From Nitrospirota bacterium (lineage in GTDB: Bacteria; Nitrospirota; RBG-16-64-22; JACRHK01), in the NCBI GenBank assembly GCA_016217625.1, contig JACRHK010000009.1, positions 1-11,808 on the forward strand: a stretch of 11,808 nt of DNA, read 5' to 3'. A program made the position numbers and the translations under genes. Below the pieces are notes generated by a model. The model searched no databases. It was not told where the DNA came from and saw nothing but the letters and a program-made list of their open reading frames with translations. Below are positions 6,724-11,808 of the stretch, piece by piece. Numbering within the stretch: position 1 is the first letter of the stretch; the number at the start of each line of letters is the position of its first letter.

Positions 6724-6726
6724 CTA
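6724..6726 (-). other. In-frame amber codon inside mfd
   Basis: TAG read on the minus strand between codons for AWERT and SKARKALREMAEALL. The frame is unbroken on both sides and the 24-residue stretch from the conserved GG to LL has the same length as in E. coli Mfd. A single base change from AAG (Lys) or CAG (Gln) would explain it. Options: true nonsense mutation, assembly error, or read-through. TAG is also the natural stop of the RRM gene here, which argues against wholesale recoding. Confidence 0.85.
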
Positions 6727-8340
6727 CGTCCGTTCCCAGGCTTTCCCCCCCAGGCGGTCCAGGCGGGGGCGGTGCCCCTCGGGCCCGGCATATTTCTGGA
6801 CGAGGTCGATCTTGTCCGGCGGGACGTAGAGGCGGTCGTTTCCCTCGAAGCGGAGAACCAGGAAGTCGCCCTCCAATCCGCCGACCTGCAGGTGCTGGAG
6901 CCCCAGGTACTCGGCGATGCCGTGCTCCACGTGGACGACGTAGTCCCCCGCGCGGAGGGCGTGGAACGTGGAAACGAGCCGGCTCAGGCGCGACCGCTTG
7001 GGCGGGCTGGGAGGATGGACCCGCTCGCCGAAGATCTCCTCCTCCGTGAGAATCAGGGTCCGCTCTTGCTCCAGGAGGAACCCGCGGCTCAAGGGGCCGA
7101 CCAGGTACGTGACCCGCTCGACCCCGTACGCTTCCAGGATCTCCCTGAGGCGCGCGGCGTGCCCCTCGTTGGGGGCGGTGAGGAAGACCCGGCATTGCTG
7201 CTCCCAGCTTTTGATCTTCTCGGCCACACGGGCGAGCGGCCGGCGGGGCCCCACGCGGACGTCGAGGGTGTCTGCGGATCGGCTTTCCCAGGCCAGAAGC
7301 GTGGCGAAGGGAGCTTTCCGCCTGCGGCGGGTTGGAGGCAGAGAGGCGCCCAACTCATCCAGAAGGATCCGGATCGCCGGCCACTGTCCGCCTAAGGCGG
7401 ACCACAGCTCGTCGGGCGAGAGGTAGAGATCCCAAGGCGAGGGGAATCCGCCTGCGGCGGACCCGAGCGCTTCTTCCGCATGGCCCCGCCGGATCGCCTC
7501 GGCCTGGCGTTCGGCCTGGCGCTGGAGCTGGTCGGGCTCCACGAGGAGCAGGATGGTGTCCGGGGAGAGGTGATCGCGGAAGGTGCTCAAGGGCCGGAGC
7601 GGCAGGTCGCGGGGCGACAGGTCTTCCGGGAGCTCGCGGGTGGGGAGGATCAGCGCCTCCTCCAGGCGGGCGAGGGAGCGCTGGGTGTCCACATCGAAGA
7701 GCCGGATCTCCTCGACCTCCTCGCCGAAGAGCTCAATCCGGTAGGGGCCTTCCTGTCCGGGAGTAAACACATCGAGGATGTGGCCCCGACGGCTGAAGTC
7801 GCCGACCTGGCTCACCAGCGGAACCTTCCGGTACCCGCTGCGCGCGAGGGCCGCGAGGAACTCCTCCAGGCGCAGCGCGCGGCCGACGGCGACCTTCTGC
7901 GTGCCGGCCTCCAGCACGTCCGGCGGCAGCAGGCGGGGAAGCAAGGCTTTGAGGGAGGCGAAGAGGACCGGCTCAGGATCGCTCCGCAGCAGATGCAGCG
8001 CTTCCAGCCGAGCGCCGGAGAGGAGAGGATCGGGCGTGATCGATTCGTAAGGGAGGAGTTCCCAGGGAGGGAAGAGGCAGATGGCGCGCGACACAGCCTC
8101 AGGGATCCCCAGGGCCTTCGCATGTGTCTGGAAGAAGCGGAGATCGGCCGCCAGCCGCTCGGCCTCCTCCTCGGTGGGAAGCACCGCCAGCAGAGGCTGA
8201 TGGGTTTCCGCCAGGAGATGGGCGAGGAACCAGGCCCGCGCTCCGCCGCCGATCCCCTTGACGCCGATGGTTCCGGACTGCGCAGACTGACTCAGGGCCG
8301 CGCGAAGATCCTCAGTGCTCCGCTCGAGGGGCATGGCCAT
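6724..8340 (-). CDS. mfd: Transcription-repair coupling factor, N-terminal half, ending at an in-frame amber
   Basis: 538 residues before TAG. It has the UvrB-like damage-recognition module ([63 protein letters not shown]) and ends with the CarD-like RNA-polymerase-interacting domain ([38 protein letters not shown]). The stop falls right after LGGKAWERT; aligned by eye with E. coli Mfd, it replaces one residue in the linker helix before the translocase, and no residues are lost. ATG 8340 overlaps the end of rfaE2 by 29 bases, with no strong Shine-Dalgarno, so coupling to rfaE2 translation is likely; ATG 8334 is an alternative start. Residues about 293-341 contain three short palindromes in the DNA. 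Confidence 0.88.
   Translation of the reverse strand: MAMPLERSTEDLRAALSQSAQSGTIGVKGIGGGARAWFLAHLLAETHQPLLAVLPTEEEAERLAADLRFFQTHAKALGIPEAVSRAICLFPPWELLPYESITPDPLLSGARLEALHLLRSDPEPVLFASLKALLPRLLPPDVLEAGTQKVAVGRALRLEEFLAALARSGYRKVPLVSQVGDFSRRGHILDVFTPGQEGPYRIELFGEEVEEIRLFDVDTQRSLARLEEALILPTRELPEDLSPRDLPLRPLSTFRDHLSPDTILLLVEPDQLQRQAERQAEAIRRGHAEEALGSAAGGFPSPWDLYLSPDELWSALGGQWPAIRILLDELGASLPPTRRRRKAPFATLLAWESRSADTLDVRVGPRRPLARVAEKIKSWEQQCRVFLTAPNEGHAARLREILEAYGVERVTYLVGPLSRGFLLEQERTLILTEEEIFGERVHPPSPPKRSRLSRLVSTFHALRAGDYVVHVEHGIAEYLGLQHLQVGGLEGDFLVLRFEGNDRLYVPPDKIDLVQKYAGPEGHRPRLDRLGGKAWERT
7318..7461. repeat. Three short palindromes (TCCGCC-TNN-GGCGGA type) inside mfd
   Basis: CCGCC-TGC-GGCGG at 7318-7330, GTCCGCCTAAGGCGGAC at 7386-7402 and TCCGCCTGCGGCGGA at 7447-7461. 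All lie within 144 bases of coding sequence. On the coding strand two are read as S-A-(A/L)-G-G and one in a different frame as T-R-R-R-R-K. They fall in a poorly conserved part of the protein, consistent with insertion of a small palindromic repeat. Confidence 0.8.
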
Positions 8341-8836
8341 ACATTTGGAGAATCCGATCCACGATCCCCGTGGTGGAGGCCCCTTCCGTGAAGGGGAGCG
8401 TCACGACCCGTCCCCCCCGGGAGAGGACCGCCTCCCGTCCGACAATCTGGTCGGCCGGCCAGTCCCCTCCCTTGACCAACACGTCGGGTAAGAGGGTTTG
8501 GATGACGGCGAGGGGGGTGGGCGCATCGAAGATCGTGACATAGTCCACGTCCTCCAGGGCCGCCAGGATCTCGGCGCGTTGATCCTGGGGTACCAGGGGG
8601 CGCGGCGCGCCCTTCAGGGACTGGACCGAGGCATCGCTGTTGATCGCCACGACGAGGACGCCAGGGCGCCCAGGGAGGTCACCCAGGCGGCGGGCCTCGG
8701 CCAGGTAGCGGACATGGCCCACGTGGAGGAGATCGAAGCAGCCGTTCGTGAAGACGATTCGTCTTCCCGCTTTCCGGTCGCTCTCCAGCGCCGCGTGGAG
8801 CTCGGGGAGCGGGAGGATTTTCGGGTGATCGGTCAT
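8312..8836 (-). CDS. rfaE2: D-glycero-beta-D-manno-heptose 1-phosphate adenylyltransferase
   Basis: 174 residues. A cytidylyltransferase-like enzyme that moves AMP from ATP to heptose 1-phosphate, giving ADP-D,D-heptose for LPS inner core synthesis. The nucleotidyltransferase signature is clear: [13 protein letters not shown] (residues 29-41, with the HxGH motif), then [41 protein letters not shown] and a C-terminal [11 protein letters not shown]. It corresponds to the C-terminal domain of E. coli HldE; here it is a stand-alone protein and the kinase domain (RfaE1) is not in the window. The ATG at 8836 has no Shine-Dalgarno, but a promoter places the expected transcription start at or next to the ATG. 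It overlaps mfd by 29 bases. The other heptose genes, hldD and gmhA, lie upstream on the same strand past a 345-base gap. Confidence 0.94.
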   Translation of the reverse strand: MTDHPKILPLPELHAALESDRKAGRRIVFTNGCFDLLHVGHVRYLAEARRLGDLPGRPGVLVVAINSDASVQSLKGAPRPLVPQDQRAEILAALEDVDYVTIFDAPTPLAVIQTLLPDVLVKGGDWPADQIVGREAVLSRGGRVVTLPFTEGASTTGIVDRILQMYGHAPRAEH

Positions 8837-8841
8837 ATCGT

Positions 8842-8870
8842 ATCGTAAAACTTTGGGCGTATGGCGTCAA
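8842..8870 (-). promoter_or_regulatory. Sigma70-type promoter giving a probably leaderless rfaE2 mRNA
   Basis: Minus strand: TTGACG (8870-8865), 17-base spacer, TACGAT (8847-8842). Only five bases (ACGAT) separate the -10 box from the ATG at 8836, so a start 6-7 bases downstream would fall on the start codon. TACGAT occurs twice in overlapping tandem. The lack of any Shine-Dalgarno before rfaE2 agrees with leaderless expression. Confidence 0.6.
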
Positions 8871-8885
8871 GGGGATGAACGCTGT

Positions 8886-9060
8886 GAGGGGGTGGTCCCT
8901 GCCCTTCGCTGGACGCATAGTCGCGGGGATCAAGGAACACCTTGCCTTGAGGCATACCTGCGAAGGCCTTCGGCCAGGGCGGATGGCGCATCCCCGGCGA
9001 GGTATCACCGCTAAGGGGGCTCCGGATGCGGCGGGCGCTCAGGGCAGGGATCACCCCCTC
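8886..9060. mobile_element. MITE-like 175-bp element with 20-bp terminal inverted repeats
   Basis: 8886-8905 (GAGGGGGTGG then TCCCTGCCCT) is the inverse complement of 9041-9060 with one mismatch in 20. The interior is densely self-complementary: CAAGG-aaca-CCTTG (8931-8944), GGCC-ttc-GGCC, GGATG-gcg-CATCC and ATACCT...AGGTAT. No credible protein is encoded, and no target duplication is obvious. It occupies most of the 345-base gap between hldD and rfaE2. It may be a non-autonomous mobile or dispersed repeat, or a structured RNA; copies elsewhere cannot be checked from this window. Confidence 0.5.
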
Positions 9061-9086
9061 TCTGGGGAAGCGCTAGAGGCAGGGGA

Positions 9087-9179
9087 AATGTAAAATGTAA
9101 ATTGAAAAATGCAAAGTGAAAAATGGAGAGTGTAAGAATTATTTTGCATTTTACAATTTGCAATTTGCATTTTGCATTG
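9087..9179. repeat. AT-rich short repeats with inverted second half downstream of hldD
   Basis: The left half repeats AAATGTAA / AAAATGCAA-like words (9087-9125); the right half (9153-9179) is their inverse complement (TTTGCATTTTAC, TTTGCAATTTGC). The first 18 bases of the left half pair with the last 18 of the right half in 16 positions plus G-U pairs. It lies directly after the hldD stop and could end or protect the gmhA-hldD transcript. Base composition is far more AT-rich than the surrounding genes. Confidence 0.7.
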
Positions 9180-9181
9180 TT

Positions 9182-10153
9182 TTATTCCAAATACGGATCG
9201 TCCTTCATTAAATAATTCCGCACGTACTCCCCCACCCCTTCTTCCAGTGTGCGGAAGGGGGCGGTGTAGCCGGCGGATCGCAGGCGGGCCATGGGAGCTT
9301 CCGTATAGTACTGGTACTTGCCCTGCAGGTCCTCCGGCATGTCGAAGTATGCGATGGCCGGTTCCCGTTCCATCGCCTGAAAGACGGCGCGGGCCAGATC
9401 ATTAAACGTTCGGGCCTGGCCGGTCCCGAGGTTAAAGAGACCGCTCACCTGGGGGTGCTCCAGGAGCCAGACCATAACCTCCACGCAGTCGAAGACGGAA
9501 ATGAAGTCCCGCCGCTGCTCGCCGTCCCCGTATGCCGGCCGGTGGCTTTTGAACAGCCGGATGACCCCCGCGTCGCGGGCCTGGCGGAAGCCGTGGAACG
9601 CCATGCTGGCCATCCGTCCCTTGTGGTATTCGTGGGGGCCGTAGACGTTGAAGAACTTCAAGCCCGCCCACTGGGGAGGCCGCTTCGCCTGGCCGCGGAC
9701 CCACAGGTCGAAGGCCTGCTTGGAGAAGGCGTACCCGTTCAGGGGGCGGAAGCGCTCGATCCCCTCCAGGCCGTCTTCGTAGCCGTGCTCCCCTCCGCCG
9801 TAGGTGGCGGCCGAGGAGGCGTACAGGAACGGCCTGCCGCGCTCGACCGCCCAGCGCCAGAGGCGTTGGGAGTAGGCGTAGTTGATCGCCATGAGGTAAT
9901 CAAGATCCGTCTCCGTCGTGTCGGTGCAGGCGCCGAGATGAATAATCGCCGTAATCGCCGAGCCGTGGCGATCCAGCCAGGCGAACGCCTGGTCCCGGTC
10001 CACGAACTCCTCGAAGCGCCGTCCGCTCAGGTTCTTCCACTTGGGGCCGTCCCGGAGCCGGTCGACCACGACGATCCGCTCTTCCCCCCGCTGGTTCAGG
10101 CGCCAGTGCAGGACCGACCCGATGAATCCGGCTCCCCCTGTGAGCAGAATCAT
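9182..10153 (-). CDS. hldD: ADP-L-glycero-D-manno-heptose 6-epimerase
   Basis: 323 residues, an extended short-chain dehydrogenase/reductase. It inverts C6 of ADP-D-glycero-heptose to the L,D form used in LPS core. Rossmann nucleotide motif GGAGFIG (6-12), GACTDTTETD (74-83, typical of HldD), Ser in YASSAATYG (111-119), catalytic YAFSK (Y141, K145), and YGPHEYHKG (171-179), a family hallmark. Length is close to the usual 310-330. The ATG at 10153 has AAGGAGACGCC upstream and shares ATGA with the stop of gmhA, a 4-base overlap that indicates translational coupling. Together with gmhA and rfaE2 it supplies ADP-heptose. An AT-rich repeat hairpin follows its TAA stop. Confidence 0.96.
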   Translation of the reverse strand: MILLTGGAGFIGSVLHWRLNQRGEERIVVVDRLRDGPKWKNLSGRRFEEFVDRDQAFAWLDRHGSAITAIIHLGACTDTTETDLDYLMAINYAYSQRLWRWAVERGRPFLYASSAATYGGGEHGYEDGLEGIERFRPLNGYAFSKQAFDLWVRGQAKRPPQWAGLKFFNVYGPHEYHKGRMASMAFHGFRQARDAGVIRLFKSHRPAYGDGEQRRDFISVFDCVEVMVWLLEHPQVSGLFNLGTGQARTFNDLARAVFQAMEREPAIAYFDMPEDLQGKYQYYTEAPMARLRSAGYTAPFRTLEEGVGEYVRNYLMKDDPYLE

Positions 10154-10752
10154 GGCGTCTCCTTGGCGGCCGCGCGTTTCCCGTGGCCGAAGAGGGTCTC
10201 ATCCACGAGCTGGCAGAGGGTGTGGCCCAGGGTGATGTGCGCTTCCTGGATGCGGGGGACGCTCTGGGAGGGGACGATGAAGGTGAACTCCGCCATCGTG
10301 GCGAGCTTGCCGCCGTTGCCGCCGGTGAAGCCGACGGTGCGCAGCCGCTTGTCGCGCGCCGCCTCGATCCCCCGCAGGATGTTGTGGGAGTTGCCGCTGG
10401 TGGAGATCCCGACGGCCACGTCCCCTTCCCGGCCGAGGGTCTTGATCTGGCGGGCGAAGACCTCCTGGAAGCTGGAGTCGTTGCTGATGCTGGTGAGGAC
10501 GGCCGGGTCGGTGGTCAGGGCGATGGCGGGCAGTCCGGGCCGATCGATCAGGAAGCGGTTCACGAACTCCCCGGCGATGTGGGAGGCGTCGGTGGCGCTG
10601 CCGCCGTTGCCGAACAGCAGGACCTTCCCGCCGCGCTGAAACGCCTGCACGAGGAGGGACGCGACCTCCAGGATGAGGTCGGCGTGCTCCCGCGCGAAGG
10701 CCATCTTCACCTTGGCGCTCTCCTCGAAGATCTTCAGGACGGTGTCTTTCAA
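10150..10752 (-). CDS. gmhA: Phosphoheptose isomerase (sedoheptulose 7-phosphate isomerase)
   Basis: About 200 residues, one SIS domain. It converts sedoheptulose 7-phosphate to D-glycero-D-manno-heptose 7-phosphate, the first step of ADP-heptose synthesis. Seen in order (numbered from the earlier TTG at 10755): GGKVLLFGNGGSATDA (42-57), AGEFVNRF with the conserved Glu (63), REGDVAVGISTSGNS (109-123) forming the phosphate loop, and RIQEAHITLGH with the conserved Gln-Glu-x-His region (170-173). Two in-frame TTG codons are possible starts; GAAGGAG is three bases from the one at 10755 and six from the one at 10752, so 10752 is favoured, and no ATG or GTG fits. First gene of the gmhA-hldD operon, with a strong promoter at 10798-10825 and a palindrome in the leader. 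Confidence 0.94.
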   Translation of the reverse strand: MKDTVLKIFEESAKVKMAFAREHADLILEVASLLVQAFQRGGKVLLFGNGGSATDASHIAGEFVNRFLIDRPGLPAIALTTDPAVLTSISNDSSFQEVFARQIKTLGREGDVAVGISTSGNSHNILRGIEAARDKRLRTVGFTGGNGGKLATMAEFTFIVPSQSVPRIQEAHITLGHTLCQLVDETLFGHGKRAAAKETP

Positions 10753-10766
10753 CAAGGGCTCCTTCG

Positions 10767-10788
10767 GCCTGCCTGCCGGCAGGCAGGC
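10767..10788. repeat. Perfect 22-bp palindrome in the gmhA leader
   Basis: Half-site GCCTGCCTGCC followed by its exact inverse complement. It starts just inside the predicted transcript (start near 10791) and ends a few bases before the Shine-Dalgarno. As RNA it would be a 9-bp hairpin with a 4-base loop; as DNA it could bind a dimeric regulator. A 20-bp relative with one mismatched pair is at 11203-11222, which suggests a dispersed repeat. Confidence 0.9.
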
Positions 10789-10797
10789 GCGAACCCT

Positions 10798-10825
10798 ATT
10801 ATACCCCCGGGGAGGGTGAAGTCAA
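10798..10825 (-). promoter_or_regulatory. Sigma70-type promoter of gmhA-hldD
   Basis: Minus strand: TTGACT (10825-10820), 16-base spacer, perfect TATAAT (10803-10798). The expected start near 10791 gives a leader of about 40 nt that is almost entirely the 22-bp palindrome plus the Shine-Dalgarno. Confidence 0.8.
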
Positions 10826-10828
10826 GAG

Positions 10829-10987
10829 AGTCAGAAGTCAGAAGTGTAGCCGCAGGCTTTATGCCTGCGGAGGGCGGGGCACCCCCGATGGGATCGGGGC
10901 AGGCGTACCCGCCTTGGGGCAGCGCGGGGGTTTATCTCCCGCCCGGCACTTTTGTAGGGCAGATGTAGGGCAAGGCTTTAGCCTTGC
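10829..10987. repeat. Cluster of short tandem repeats and consecutive hairpins
   Basis: AGTCAGA is repeated about 2.4 times (10829-10845). Then come hairpins CCGCAGGC-TTTAT-GCCTGCGG (10850-10870), CCCCGAT-GGG-ATCGGGG (10883-10899), AGGCG-TACC-CGCCT (10901-10914), GCGGG...CCCGC with TTTAT in its loop (10924-10942) and GCAAGGC-TTTA-GCCTTGC (10970-10987). Three of the five have TTTA or TTTAT in the loop with different stems. No gene is supported between the gmhA promoter and the promoter at 11087; the open frames here are translations of these repeats. Confidence 0.75.
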
Positions 10988-11008
10988 GACAAATCCCCCA
11001 TTCCCCTT

Positions 11009-11056
11009 CTCAACCTCAACCTCAACCTCAACCTCAACCTCAACCTCAACCTCAAC
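11009..11056 (+). repeat. Hexamer array (CTCAAC) x8
   Basis: Eight perfect CTCAAC units followed by CTT, 30 bases upstream of the promoter at 11087. Same unit class as the arrays at 1156-1191 and 2559-2597. Translated frames (Val-Glu or Leu-Arg repeats) are artefacts. Confidence 0.95.
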
Positions 11057-11086
11057 CTTCCCCTTCCCACCCCACTTGACGGGCGC

Positions 11087-11115
11087 TTGACCCCGAGGGC
11101 GATTTCCCCTATGAT
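11087..11115 (+). promoter_or_regulatory. Sigma70-type promoter for the cyclic-nucleotide-binding protein unit
   Basis: TTGACC (11087-11092), 17-base spacer, TATGAT (11110-11115): 5/6 and 5/6 to consensus. The expected start near 11122 lies at the GGTGAGG immediately before the ATG at 11129. A second TTGAC box sits 11 bases upstream (11076-11081). Confidence 0.75.
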
Positions 11116-11128
11116 AAGCGAGGTGAGG

Positions 11129-11251
11129 ATGGAGAGCCGCGGGCTCCTGCGGCTGAAATCCAGCATCCTGTTTCTTCATGAGCGGCTGTTCAAGCGGAAA
11201 CCCCTGCCTACCGGCAGGCAGGCGCTCGATAGCGAGGTCGTCTCTCCGTGA
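11129..11251 (+). CDS. Small ORF of unknown function, coupled to the downstream CNBD gene
   Basis: 40 codons from ATG 11129 to TGA 11251. I do not recognise it. The peptide begins MESRGLLRLKSSILFLHERL, basic with a short hydrophobic SSILFL stretch, and then reads through a palindromic repeat (LPTGRQA). For coding: a strong promoter just upstream, a Shine-Dalgarno-like GGTGAGG touching the ATG, and a 4-base GTGA overlap with the next gene's start. An in-frame ATG at 11111 would lie inside the -10 box, so it is not favoured. Against: it is short, has no recognised domain and contains a dispersed repeat. It could be a leader peptide, a remnant, or simply the leader of the next gene. Confidence 0.35.
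   Translation: MESRGLLRLKSSILFLHERLFKRKPLPTGRQALDSEVVSP
11203..11222. repeat. Imperfect 20-bp palindrome inside the small ORF
   Basis: CCTGCCTACC followed by GGCAGGCAGG, one mismatched pair. It is a copy of the palindrome in the gmhA leader (10767-10788) and supports the idea of a small dispersed palindromic repeat that also enters coding DNA. Confidence 0.85.
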
Positions 11252-11808
11252 CGCGCTCACTTCACATCCGGCAGAACCCGACGAGGGGCGCAGGCGGCTC
11301 ATACCGTGCCCCCGCGCCTTCTCTTTTGGCGGGGTTCCCTCCCTTTGCCTCCCTGCCTCGGGAGGCGCAGGAAGATCTCGAAGCCGCCCTGGTTCCAGTC
11401 CGCTACGGGCCCGGATCGGTCATCATCCGGGAAGGGGAGCCGGGAGACAGTTTCTTTCTTATTCGATCCGGCCGGGTGGAGGTGACGGGCAAAGGGCGGG
11501 AGGGCGAGGACCTGGTCTTTGCGCGCCTGGAGGCCGGCGAGGGGTTCGGGGAAGTGGCCCTGCTGACGCACGCCCCCAGAACGGCCACCGTCCGGTCCGT
11601 CGGGGAGGTGGAGCTTGCCCGCCTCGATCGGGAAACGTTCGAACGCGTTCTTGCCGGACATGCCGAAGTCGGCCTCCTCTTCCAGGAGCGGGTGCAGACG
11701 ATCGGCCTCGCTACCTTCCTCAAGAAGGCGACGCCGTTCGCCAAGCTCCCGGATCGCGCCCTTCGCGCCGTGATGGCCCGGATGCGCCGGGAGGAGCACC
11801 CTGCCGGA
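11248..11808 (+). CDS. Cyclic-nucleotide-binding domain protein, N-terminal part (runs off right edge)
   Basis: 187 residues visible. Residues 28-145 form a CNBD: PGSVIIREGEPGDSFFLIRS (55-74) is the beta-barrel entry, and FGEVALLTHAPRTATV (100-115) is the phosphate-binding cassette with the expected Glu102 and Arg111 that contact the cyclic phosphate and ribose. A second, similar start (TFLKKATPFAKLPDRALRAV, about 156-175) follows and then leaves the window, so tandem CNBDs are likely. The output domain is not visible; a Crp-type HTH, a protease, a channel or another effector are all possible. The proposed start is GTG 11248, which overlaps the small ORF's stop by four bases and has a weak GAGGT upstream; the first 25-30 residues look unlike a conserved domain, so a later start is possible. 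A sigma70-type promoter is at 11087-11115. Confidence 0.82.
   Translation, partial: MTRSLHIRQNPTRGAGGSYRAPAPSLLAGFPPFASLPREAQEDLEAALVPVRYGPGSVIIREGEPGDSFFLIRSGRVEVTGKGREGEDLVFARLEAGEGFGEVALLTHAPRTATVRSVGEVELARLDRETFERVLAGHAEVGLLFQERVQTIGLATFLKKATPFAKLPDRALRAVMARMRREEHPAG

Noticed and set aside
638..6726. Reassignment of TAG to an amino acid, given amber codons in both mfd and the transposase
   Set aside because: The RRM gene ends with TAG at the natural length of the protein and at a precise overlap with rpsU. Reading through it would run into rpsU in the wrong frame. Two independent nonsense lesions, or one plus an assembly error, are simpler.
5860..7395. Long plus-strand open frame of 511 codons opposite mfd
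   Set aside because: It is the antisense shadow of a conserved GC-rich gene; the minus-strand frame carries all helicase motifs.
8833..9093. Small ORFs of about 72 residues on both strands between hldD and rfaE2
   Set aside because: They are translations of the inverted-repeat element, have no domain and no convincing ribosome-binding site, and one overlaps the rfaE2 promoter.
11009..11056. Telomere or linear-replicon end
   Set aside because: The hexamer arrays are internal, short and flanked by ordinary genes on both sides.
10859..11302. Minus-strand ORF with a Val-Glu repeat
   Set aside because: The repeat is the CTCAAC array read backwards and the rest is intergenic hairpins; no homology or start signal.

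Overview
The window is bacterial, GC-rich and gene-dense. Heptose-precursor genes (gmhA, hldD, rfaE2) and an outer-membrane-type lipoprotein signal point to a Gram-negative cell with heptosylated LPS. Four promoters with good sigma70 consensus and ordinary Shine-Dalgarno sites fit standard bacterial expression. Gene mix, high GC and intergenic regions packed with short repeats would suit an uncultured lineage such as NC10/Methylomirabilota or a relative, but no marker here proves that and it is only a guess.

Layout. 1-252 (-): N-terminal part of a NarL-like response regulator lacking the usual acidic pair, behind a near-consensus promoter. 450-961 (-): an RRM RNA-binding protein coupled by a 1-nt overlap to ribosomal protein S21 (rpsU), with a structured leader. 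1156-2597: an insertion sequence with duplicated ends and a disabled DDE transposase, lying between hexamer-repeat arrays. 2640-3833 (+): pgk, convergent with 3945-4850 (-), a parvulin-type prolyl isomerase lipoprotein. 4978-8340 (-): transcription-repair coupling factor mfd, full length but interrupted by one in-frame amber codon. 8312-8836 (-): rfaE2, overlapping mfd, with a promoter placed so that its mRNA would be leaderless. 8886-9060: a 175-bp element bounded by 20-bp inverted repeats. 9182-10752 (-): gmhA-hldD operon with a perfect -10 box and a 22-bp palindrome in its leader. 10829-11056: repeats and hairpins. 11129-11808 (+): a small ORF coupled to a cyclic-nucleotide-binding-domain protein that runs off the window.

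How the genes work together. GmhA, HldD and RfaE2 are three steps of ADP-L-glycero-D-manno-heptose synthesis; the kinase (HldE1/RfaE1) and phosphatase (GmhB) steps are not in the window. rfaE2, mfd and the isomerase gene follow one another on the minus strand and could be partly co-transcribed. RRM plus S21 forms an RNA/translation module resembling the rbp-rpsU pair of cyanobacteria.

The striking non-coding theme is that nearly every gene junction carries its own short-period tandem repeat, several followed by their inverse complement so that they can fold. Sequence families differ from junction to junction but the architecture recurs. Short GC-rich palindromes have also entered coding DNA (mfd, small ORF). 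No RNA genes, CRISPR array or replication origin were seen.
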